NCBI GenBank assembly: GCA_018814465.1
Contig: JAHIZR010000176.1
Span: 1-28,218 of the forward strand
Reading direction: 5' to 3'
Length of the DNA stretch: 28,218 nucleotides
Source: a bacterium
Lineage (GTDB): Bacteria > Electryoneota > RPQS01
The notes below the pieces were generated by a model. That model was not told where the DNA came from. It did no database searches and worked only from the letters and a program-made list of their open reading frames with translations. How positions within the stretch are numbered: position 1 is the stretch's first letter; every line of letters begins with the position of its first letter. The translations under genes and the position numbers were made by a program. Below are positions 7,518 to 14,120 of the stretch, piece after piece.

Positions 7518-8681
7518 TTACTGAAGTTCACTTAACACTATGTCCTGCATCACTGCGGTATCCGACAATTCCGAATTGTCGACTCCCACACGACGCGGAA
7601 GGACAAACCGGAACTCCGTCTGCTCGCCGGGCTTGCTCGCTGCCCAAATCTTGCCGCCTAATGCGGAAACCAGAATCTTGGTCACTGCCAAACCCAAACC
7701 GGCGCCCGGCGCCGCGGCATCGGTCGAACCGCCGCCGCGATAGTATTTCTCGAAAATGTACGGAAGATCCTTCTCGGGAATCCCCATGCCGTTATCCCGC
7801 ACCGAGATATCGATATAATCGTCCGAATCATTCACGATCACTTCGATCTTACCGCTGTGCATCGTATGGTGTATCGCGTTCTGAATCAGATTCATCAGAA
7901 TGCGCATCAATGCGTCCGGCGGCAAATGGATCGGAGCAATCTCTTCCGGTATCGTAACCTTCATCTCAATCTCCCGGCGCTCCGTCTCCTCTGCGAATTG
8001 CCCGATTGCCATCGCTACGCATTCGTTTAAATCCGTCAGTTCATCCTCCATCGTCAGACTGTTCTCTTCCAGCCTGCGATAGTCCAGCAGATCATCCACG
8101 ATCTTCGATAAATTGTCAATCTCGTCCAGCACGATGTGCATATAACGCTTTCGCTGATCCATCCCAAGACTCTCGCCCGCTTCAAGTGTATAAACATAAC
8201 CTTTGACAAGCCCCAATGAAGTGCGCAGCGCGAACTCCAGAGTGGAATGCCGGTCCTCTTCCGTATCCCAAAGCTTCTGCTCGAGAATGACTTCCTGAGT
8301 AATATCCCGACCCACTCCTGAAATCACGATCACTTCCCCGTTTCGCATAATCGGCGTCTCGATTACTTCAAAGACCTGCGCAGAACCTTTCCGCGACTTG
8401 AAGCTTCTTGTCGTGCGCTCAGTGCGCCGCTGTTCCACGATGGATCGCAGCACTCTCCCGCATAGCTTCTCGTCTTCCGCGGATACCAGTTCGGTCATAT
8501 GTCTCCCGACCACATCCTTCCGGTCAAGTTTCATCGAAGCGTAAAAGCTCTGATTGCAGTCGATGAACCTGCCCTCCGGCGACAACAAATACATGATATC
8601 CTTTGAAAACTGCACGAGCTGTTCCCATGCGGACTTCGCTCCCGTTTTCTCAGTCGCACTCAGCGCATTATCGTCACTCAT
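7518..8681 (-). CDS. PAS-domain histidine kinase homologue lacking the phospho-accepting His (pseudokinase?)
   Basis: 387 residues, no transmembrane segment, so cytoplasmic. A PAS domain covers about 18-130. A DHp helical hairpin covers about 135-205 and a HATPase_c domain about 255-365. ATP-binding motifs look intact: N-box Asn268, G1 DNGMG at 296-300, F-box IFEKYY at 309-314, and G2 GAGLGL at 326-331. At the H-box the usual Ser-His-Glu-Leu-Arg-Thr-Pro-Leu is Glu-Phe-Ala-Leu-Arg-Thr-Ser-Leu (149-156), so the phospho-acceptor is Phe150 and the adjacent acidic residue is Ala151. The nearest His is 145. The start overlaps the receiver gene's stop (ATGA), implying a functional pair. The C-terminal 25 residues are an acidic tail. 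It is not a classical membrane PilS. Confidence 0.9.
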   Translation of the reverse strand: MSDDNALSATEKTGAKSAWEQLVQFSKDIMYLLSPEGRFIDCNQSFYASMKLDRKDVVGRHMTELVSAEDEKLCGRVLRSIVEQRRTERTTRSFKSRKGSAQVFEVIETPIMRNGEVIVISGVGRDITQEVILEQKLWDTEEDRHSTLEFALRTSLGLVKGYVYTLEAGESLGMDQRKRYMHIVLDEIDNLSKIVDDLLDYRRLEENSLTMEDELTDLNECVAMAIGQFAEETERREIEMKVTIPEEIAPIHLPPDALMRILMNLIQNAIHHTMHSGKIEVIVNDSDDYIDISVRDNGMGIPEKDLPYIFEKYYRGGGSTDAAAPGAGLGLAVTKILVSALGGKIWAASKPGEQTEFRFVLPRRVGVDNSELSDTAVMQDIVLSELQ

Positions 8682-9073
8682 GCCCTGGCCCTTTCTGCTT
8701 GCCGTTCCGCCAGTATTTGCTTCAGTGTGTTGATCAGCTCCATTGGCGCAAACGGCTTTGTCAAGTATCGCGCCGCGCCGATACGCTTCGCTTCATGCAT
8801 ATCCGCGCTGCCGCTCATCGCCGTTACATATACGATCGGAATATGCTTCGTCGCCGCTGAACTTTTCAATCCCATCCCAACAGCGATTCCGTCCTGTTCA
8901 GGCATCGCCATATCCAACACAATTATTTCCGGCTGCGTCTCTTCCGCCCTGCTTTGCACCTGCTTTGAGTCGCTCTCGGCAATCACTTCGAAATCCGATG
9001 CGCTCAGCATGAACTCAAGCAGTTCCAGATAGCGATCGTCATCATCAACAACCATTACTTTCGCTACTGACAT
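8678..9073 (-). CDS. Stand-alone CheY-like receiver (REC) protein
   Basis: 131 residues, a single REC domain. The acidic pocket Asp10-Asp11-Asp12, phospho-acceptor Asp54 (VLDMAMPEQDG), Thr84 and Lys106 of the KPF motif are all present, so it should be phosphorylatable. There is no output domain, so it is likely to act by binding a partner, as CheY-like proteins do. It ends in an Arg/Ala-rich helix. Its stop overlaps the start of the kinase homologue. Because that kinase lacks its phospho-accepting His, the phosphodonor may be another kinase encoded elsewhere. It lies downstream of the MshEN-DnaA-CBM gene after a 190-bp gap that contains a small alternative-frame reading frame. Confidence 0.93.
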   Translation of the reverse strand: MSVAKVMVVDDDDRYLELLEFMLSASDFEVIAESDSKQVQSRAEETQPEIIVLDMAMPEQDGIAVGMGLKSSAATKHIPIVYVTAMSGSADMHEAKRIGAARYLTKPFAPMELINTLKQILAERQAERARA

Positions 9074-9103
9074 TGATTATCTCTCCATCTCGCTTGCGGC
9101 AAT

Positions 9104-9277
9104 TTATGATTCTCTTCCTACTCCCGTGACCATCAGTTGGGGATCAGCATGACCGTACGATCCTTCAACTGCCTCAGAGGTTTGAGCGGCAAACAAATGA
9201 TACCGCTCCTTCCGACTGGAAATCAAGGCGATGAGGATGCCATCAGGAGTATATGTTTCAAACTTAGTCCCGTTCAC
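9104..9277 (-). CDS. Possible small protein (57 residues) in the gap before the receiver gene
   Basis: A reading frame starts at GTG 9277 (or GTG 9286), overlaps the last codons of the preceding gene in another frame, and runs to a stop at 9104. The predicted peptide looks protein-like: a Lys-Phe-Glu-Thr-Tyr-Thr-Pro-Asp-Gly turn, an Ile-Leu-Ile-Ala-Leu-Ile strand and a charged SRKERYHLF strand, suggesting a small beta-hairpin domain. There is no clear Shine-Dalgarno; translation might be coupled to the upstream gene. It fills an otherwise unexplained 190-bp gap in a tightly packed operon. It could equally be a non-coding spacer or a remnant. I recognise no family. Confidence 0.3.
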   Translation of the reverse strand: MNGTKFETYTPDGILIALISSRKERYHLFAAQTSEAVEGSYGHADPQLMVTGVGRES

Positions 9278-10982
9278 CGAAGACACTGCGCAATTCCAAA
9301 ACTGTGTCGCCCTCTTCGGCGGTGAATTCGCGAAATGCCAGGGCAAACTCTTCTGACCATTCCCAGCGTCCGGGTTCACCGGAGTTGGTATACTTGTATT
9401 GGATTTCAACACCTGCCGGTATTTCCAACTCAAGAGTCCAAATGCCGTCTCCTGCGACTTCATCCCCGTGAGTTCCATCGTCATGAAGCTGCACGGTGTT
9501 GGGCGTCCATTCACCAAGTTCAGGTATACTCCCCACCACATATATTGCAACGGGCACCTTCTGCGACCTTGCATCACAAATAAATCTCACCTTCCGCGTA
9601 ACGACGCTGTGCGCCGACACTTCTTCACTCTCCTGCAGGCTCTCTTCGGCAGCGCTTCGGCTGCGATCCAACTCGGGGGCCTCACAGATCGCTCTCTCAT
9701 GCTTGTTGGATGTAACCGATGAACCCGCCACCCCATATATCGCCAGCATCTCCTCAACGACACCATCGGTAAGATCGCGGCTCTCCAGAACGGATATCGC
9801 CGCAAACTGTTGAAGCAAATCCTGCAAATCCTTGATCTCCCCCTTGAAATCGCTCGTTAGACGCGAGATCGCCTCTGTCGGAATATGAATCTGCCCGATT
9901 TGCCTTGCCAAAATCGCAGCCCGGCCTTCCCCTGTGTAGGCTTCGAATATCGCGCTCTGCCCGGATTCAATGAGCTGCCGCAGGCGCGGCGTCAAACGCT
10001 GTTCGTCCGTAAATTTCGTATTTGAGCACAGGACTACCCAGCCTTCACGACTCCGGATCGCCTCAATCGTCTCCGCCAGTTCGCTCTGAGCCCACGGCTT
10101 GCTGAGCAGCGCATCGCAATCGTCGATCAACAGGTATTTCACGTCCCGATAGAAATACCTGAACAAGTTCACTCTCAATCGGCGCATACAATCGAATAAA
10201 CTGTCCGCAAACGCAGCTCCGGTCGTTAAAATATACTTATCCAGCGGCTCCTTCGCCGTCAGATAATTCGCGATCGCATGCAAAAGATGCGTCTTCCCGC
10301 AGCCGTGAGGTCCCTGCAGCAGCAACGGACACGAACGGTCCTCCGGTCGGCCGCTGACTACTGTTCGCGCAAGATTCAACGGATACTGGCAGCCTGCATC
10401 CTCGACATACGTTTCAAATGTATAGCTTCGATTAAGCGGAATGCTTCGACCGATATGCGCAAACCTCTCGTCCTGGACAACGGATACTCCCTCCATAAAA
10501 TCAGTCTCACGCGAATTCGTCTCTGCTGAATACTGCTCCGGAGGCTCACCGTAATGAATATGCAGCGCGTGCTCGATTCCGTCCGTCTTCGCTACAAATA
10601 CCACAATCTCAAAATCGGTCACTGCTTTCACCGCCGCGTGGGCTTCCCGATCCGCCGGATCAGCCATCGCGAGTACCAGCTTGTTGCCGCTGCGACGCAC
10701 CGGAATCAGCTTGTGACGATAAGCAACCGCCGCGGGAATATGTCTTATCGACTCGCGGTCAATCTCCACATCTTCCAGCTTCAATGATCGCACTTGACAG
10801 GCGTCCGCAAGCAAGGCTGTTGCGTCATCCTCCGATAATACATCCAATGCAGTCAATGCTCGTGACAGGGGAATCCGCTCTTCGCTTGAATATGCCTTCG
10901 CTTCTTGCAGTTCTTCAGCAGTAACAATAGCACGCGATACCAATATCTTCTCGAACAAACTGTTCGTAGCTTCTGCTGACAT
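9264..10982 (-). CDS. Three-domain fusion: MshEN/PilB-N domain, DnaA-like AAA+ ATPase, CBM20-like starch-binding domain
   Basis: 572 residues, no signal peptide or membrane helix. Residues about 8-145 match the T2SS-E/PilB N-terminal (MshEN) domain: a helical repeat, then a LIPVRR...LVLAMADPAD segment. Residues about 186-400 align with the DnaA/Hda AAA+ core: YTFETYV entry motif, Walker A GPHGCGKT at 224-231, Walker B LLIDD at 284-288 and sensor 1 near 319-321. DnaA's DNA-binding domain IV is absent. Compared with DnaA, the arginine-finger position is Leu337 and sensor 2 is Lys384. After an acidic linker (420-460), residues 463-565 resemble CBM20/AMPK-type E-set domains (YVVGSIPELGEW, IPAGVEIQYKY, RWEW). 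AAAGGA precedes the ATG, 2 bp after the PATAN gene. Its role is unknown; context implies pilus control. Confidence 0.9.
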   Translation of the reverse strand: MSAEATNSLFEKILVSRAIVTAEELQEAKAYSSEERIPLSRALTALDVLSEDDATALLADACQVRSLKLEDVEIDRESIRHIPAAVAYRHKLIPVRRSGNKLVLAMADPADREAHAAVKAVTDFEIVVFVAKTDGIEHALHIHYGEPPEQYSAETNSRETDFMEGVSVVQDERFAHIGRSIPLNRSYTFETYVEDAGCQYPLNLARTVVSGRPEDRSCPLLLQGPHGCGKTHLLHAIANYLTAKEPLDKYILTTGAAFADSLFDCMRRLRVNLFRYFYRDVKYLLIDDCDALLSKPWAQSELAETIEAIRSREGWVVLCSNTKFTDEQRLTPRLRQLIESGQSAIFEAYTGEGRAAILARQIGQIHIPTEAISRLTSDFKGEIKDLQDLLQQFAAISVLESRDLTDGVVEEMLAIYGVAGSSVTSNKHERAICEAPELDRSRSAAEESLQESEEVSAHSVVTRKVRFICDARSQKVPVAIYVVGSIPELGEWTPNTVQLHDDGTHGDEVAGDGIWTLELEIPAGVEIQYKYTNSGEPGRWEWSEEFALAFREFTAEEGDTVLELRSVFGERD

Positions 10983-10984
10983 GA

Positions 10985-11698
10985 CTATTCCTTTACTTTC
11001 TCTTCATCCTGAAGGCGTATCCTGCGCAAAGCCTCCTGCCCGGCCCAGAACATCGCCTCCGGAGTCGTATCTTCTGTCGCGGATAAAACTGTCGACTCCT
11101 GCTCATCACCGATCATCAATAACGCCCGACCCTGTACTTTCAAATACAAAGTCTCAGGCCGCGATTGACTTTGTTCCGTGAATTGCCGAATCTGTTTGCC
11201 GATCCACTCCCGCTCCGATTTCTCCTCAGAGGTGCTCGCCTCAAGCTGATCCCGGTTGATCACACTGATCGATTCGATCCCCGGCACCCGCTTTCGCAAA
11301 ACCTCGATAATCGAGTCCAATCGCTGATTTATTGTCCGCGGCGCATAGGCCTGCATATCCGAAATCAACGCCCGCCGTATGGACTGCTTTGCCGCCAGAA
11401 TCAAATCCGCCATCGGAAGCCGAATCGTTCTCCCCGGTGGAAGCACATCCTCGTCGATATGATAGGATCCGTGCAGCCACGTTACCAGCAGCTCGAACGC
11501 GCGCATGCCTTCGTAGACTTCCTCCGGCGTCACACAGTTCGCATGAACCGCCTGGCCGCGCACCAGCCAGATCGTCCCCGTTGAGGTTGACGTTGTAAAC
11601 CGCAAAGCGCCGCTGAGCGAGTTGCGATATGAATCTTCCAGAAGAGCGATCACTCCGCACTCCTGCAGACTCCCTATGCTTGCCCTATCTGTACCCAT
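10985..11698 (-). CDS. PATAN/DUF4388 protein with a roadblock/LC7-like C-terminal domain
   Basis: 237 residues, cytoplasmic. Residues about 10-105 match the DUF4388/PATAN pattern: a short helix ending in an 'SLSGALRFT' strand, 'GTIWLVRGQAVHANC', then 'EGMRAFELLVTWLHGSYHI'. Residues about 122-232 look like a roadblock/LC7 (MglB-type) fold: 'IIEVLRKRVPGIESISVINRDQ', a helix, then 'TLYLKVQGRALLMIGDE' and a final helix. The second assignment is by pattern only. In cyanobacteria, PATAN-REC proteins bind the pilus motor and platform proteins to steer phototaxis, and roadblock proteins act with Ras-like GTPases such as MglA in Myxococcus polarity. Position between pilT and the MshEN-DnaA fusion (2 bp gap) fits a pilus-control role. 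No GTPase gene is in the window. Confidence 0.72.
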   Translation of the reverse strand: MGTDRASIGSLQECGVIALLEDSYRNSLSGALRFTTSTSTGTIWLVRGQAVHANCVTPEEVYEGMRAFELLVTWLHGSYHIDEDVLPPGRTIRLPMADLILAAKQSIRRALISDMQAYAPRTINQRLDSIIEVLRKRVPGIESISVINRDQLEASTSEEKSEREWIGKQIRQFTEQSQSRPETLYLKVQGRALLMIGDEQESTVLSATEDTTPEAMFWAGQEALRRIRLQDEEKVKE

Positions 11699-11743
11699 GT
11701 ACTCGCTTGCCCTTCTGAATAATTCGCTGTCGAATAAGAGTAC

Positions 11744-12844
11744 TTACTGAACGCTGTCGGACAATCTCGACGCGGATGACTTGATTCCGCGAATTTCCAT
11801 TTCCAGATCGTTTACGTTGGTCGCGTTCTCGATCGCCGTCTCATGGCTGATCATGCCCTTCCGATACAACTGCAGAATCGACTGGTCAAAGGTCTGCATG
11901 CCGCGAACACCTCTATCATCCTCAATCAATCCCTGCATTTGCCTCATCTTTTCCGGATCGGACAGACACTCCCGTATCGCCGCCGTACTGATCATGGTCT
12001 CGACAATCGGCACCCGCCCCGGCTTGTCCTCGCGCTGCACCAGCCGCTGCGAAACCACCGCCTGCAGCGAGCCCGATAGAATCGACCGCACTTGTAACTG
12101 CTCATTCAACGGGAAGAAAGAGATGATTCGGTTGACCGCTTCTACAGCGTTCAATGTGTGCAAAGAGGTCAGCACTAAATGCCCGGTCTCCGCGGCCTGA
12201 AGCGCCACCTTCATCGTATCCTGATCACGAATCTCGCCCACCATGATGATGTCGGGATCCTCACGCAACGCATGCACCAACGCCGCATAAAAGCTCTGCG
12301 TATCGATCATCACCTCGCGCTGAGCGATGAGGGATTTGCTGTTCTTGAAAATATACTCGACCGGATCTTCGATCGTCAGAATATTCGCACTGCGCCGCTG
12401 ATTGATATAGTCGATCATCGATGCCAGCGTCGTCGATTTCCCCGATCCCGTCGCTCCGGTTAACAGCACGATCCCCCGCCGGTATTCCGCTATATCAGCC
12501 ATCACCTTCGGCAGATGCAAATCCGCAAATGACGGAATCTCCGTCTTGATCGCGCGAAACGCCAGTGCCGGAGTGCCCTTCTGGAAATACACGTTTACGC
12601 GCACTCGACCGTAACCCGGCACGGAAAGCGCCAAGTCCAGTTCCTTCTCCTGTGAAAACTTCTCAAGCTGCTTCGACGTCAATGCCTCGGTAATCAAGGA
12701 GTTCATTTCGTCCTCCTTGATCAACTCAGGCCGCGTCCCAAATAAGTCTCCGTCAATTCGAAGCACCGGCACACTGCCGACTCGCAAGTGAAGATCCGAT
12801 GCCTTCTTCTTGAAAAGTAATTCAAGTAGCCCTCGCAGATTCAT
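11744..12844 (-). CDS. pilT: PilT-type pilus retraction ATPase
   Basis: 366 residues, the normal PilT length. PilT hexamers at the pilus base drive depolymerisation. An N-terminal PAS-like domain (1-100) with the ASDLHL motif is followed by the RecA-like core: Walker A GATGSGKST at 130-138, an acidic Asp box around TIEDPVEY (157-164), Walker B DIIMVGE at 198-204 and the His box TGHLVLTSLHT at 220-230. The C-terminal AIRNLIRE motif of canonical PilT appears as AIRECLSD, so it is only partly kept; PilU-like behaviour is possible. It starts 14 bp after the TPR gene. The extension ATPase PilB is not in the window and presumably lies upstream near pilC. Confidence 0.95.
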   Translation of the reverse strand: MNLRGLLELLFKKKASDLHLRVGSVPVLRIDGDLFGTRPELIKEDEMNSLITEALTSKQLEKFSQEKELDLALSVPGYGRVRVNVYFQKGTPALAFRAIKTEIPSFADLHLPKVMADIAEYRRGIVLLTGATGSGKSTTLASMIDYINQRRSANILTIEDPVEYIFKNSKSLIAQREVMIDTQSFYAALVHALREDPDIIMVGEIRDQDTMKVALQAAETGHLVLTSLHTLNAVEAVNRIISFFPLNEQLQVRSILSGSLQAVVSQRLVQREDKPGRVPIVETMISTAAIRECLSDPEKMRQMQGLIEDDRGVRGMQTFDQSILQLYRKGMISHETAIENATNVNDLEMEIRGIKSSASRLSDSVQ

Positions 12845-12858
12845 GTTCCTGCCCTTCC

Positions 12859-14106
12859 CTAATCTTGCCCGCGGAATGGATTAGTATCATCATCCGAGTG
12901 CTCAGAACCATGATCCGCTGATCCCATCTTGCCCTGAATCTCTCGAATCTTTTCGTCTGCCTGTCCTCGCGGACTTGAATGTCCCCGGATCGTCTTAAAG
13001 CACTCAAGCGCTTCGCTCAAATTGCCCAGCAACTCGTGAACCTCGCCCAATTGAAAATGCAGTTCAGAATTGTCTTCCCCCGCATCAGCTGACGACTTCC
13101 GCTCTGCCTCAAGCAGGTTAAGTGCCCGCTGCAGATCGTTCATGTTCTGATAGCAGTTCGCCAAGCCCAGCGTCGACTTATATCTGTATGTCGGATCGCG
13201 TCGAGCATTCTCATACTCCGATATCGCCGCATCCCAAAGACTCATTTCTGTATAGACGACTCCCAGATCATAATGATCCTTCCCCTCGCCGGCCGGCAGC
13301 TCGTCCTGTACGTCCTCCACAGGCACTTCAAAATCCGAATCCAACGACGGAGCCGTATTGAAATCATACGACGGAGCCTCAAAACTCGGTCGAATCACAT
13401 TCACATCCTCTTCGTCTGACATGTCCTTCGTTCCGCCCAGCATTGCCAGTCCATCCCTGCCTTCCTGAGTCTCAAACCCTGTGCGAGAACCGGGCTCCAC
13501 GGTCGATTCTATTATGTCCGAATCGCCACTCTCATCAGTGGCCGGAAGGCTCTCCGGCTCCTCCAACTTCCGCTGGAGATACGCCTCGACCGTCCGTTCA
13601 AGCTCAACATCCTCAATCCCGGATTCCTTATAAAGACTGCGAATCTCATCCAGTAAGTGCGCATGACGGATATCACACTCAATCACCTTCTTGAAAAGTG
13701 ATTTCATGTCCGGCTCCGAACGATGAGCCGCCAGCTTCAAATAGCTGCGAAACGTCGCCAGGCAATCCGCATAGTATTCCATCCCGAGGTACGCCTCCGC
13801 AAGCAGCAGGTTGGTATCCTCCTCCTCCGGCGAATAACGAAGCATCTTGCGTCCGATGCCCAGCACACTGTCATATAAGCCCTCCAGCGAGAATCCCTCT
13901 AACGCATGCCGCCAGGATTCCATCGCCTGCGTAATCGACTTATTCGATGCATGCAGATCGCCCACTAAATTCCACAGAGCGAAATCCCGTTCATTGGACT
14001 TTAACTGCTGTTCGTAATACTCCAGAGCTTTTTTCCAGTTTCTCTTGCGAATGGCTTCGCGTGCCGTCTTTTCTGGATCGGATTTCCGACTTAACGAAAG
14101 GTTCAT
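12859..14106 (-). CDS. TPR-repeat protein of the pilus operon
   Basis: 415 residues, no signal peptide, likely cytoplasmic. The N-terminal part (about 8-130) shows TPR-like helices (RNWKKALEYYEQQL, ITQAMESWRHAL, EYYADCLATFRSYL). A long acidic, Ser/Glu/Asp-rich linker spans about 185-270, and a second TPR block covers about 275-395 (HYDLGVVYTEMSLWDAAISEYENA, LQRALNLLEAE, LSEALECFKTI). TPR domains mediate protein-protein contacts. Because there is no secretion signal it is not a PilF/PilW-type outer-membrane pilotin; a cytoplasmic scaffold for pilT or the neighbouring regulatory proteins is more likely. It lies 14 bp from both neighbouring genes. Function beyond TPR binding is not known. Confidence 0.85.
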   Translation of the reverse strand: MNLSLSRKSDPEKTAREAIRKRNWKKALEYYEQQLKSNERDFALWNLVGDLHASNKSITQAMESWRHALEGFSLEGLYDSVLGIGRKMLRYSPEEEDTNLLLAEAYLGMEYYADCLATFRSYLKLAAHRSEPDMKSLFKKVIECDIRHAHLLDEIRSLYKESGIEDVELERTVEAYLQRKLEEPESLPATDESGDSDIIESTVEPGSRTGFETQEGRDGLAMLGGTKDMSDEEDVNVIRPSFEAPSYDFNTAPSLDSDFEVPVEDVQDELPAGEGKDHYDLGVVYTEMSLWDAAISEYENARRDPTYRYKSTLGLANCYQNMNDLQRALNLLEAERKSSADAGEDNSELHFQLGEVHELLGNLSEALECFKTIRGHSSPRGQADEKIREIQGKMGSADHGSEHSDDDTNPFRGQD

Positions 14107-14120
14107 TGCCTTACCTTATC

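Noticed and set aside
7518..8681. Calling the PAS kinase homologue PilS
   Set aside because: PilS is a membrane kinase with a conserved phospho-accepting His and is usually next to pilR. This protein has no membrane helices, lacks the His and is 17 kb from pilR.
9278..9577. 5' part of an alternative-frame open frame starting at 9577
   Set aside because: It lies within the CBM-like domain coding region in another frame and its peptide looks random. Only the part beyond the end of the fusion gene was kept as a possible small gene.
9783..10427. Calling the AAA+ protein a replication initiator DnaA
   Set aside because: The DNA-binding domain IV is missing, the arginine finger is Leu, and it is fused to a pilus-motor-type N-domain in a pilus operon. 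No DnaA-box cluster or origin was seen.
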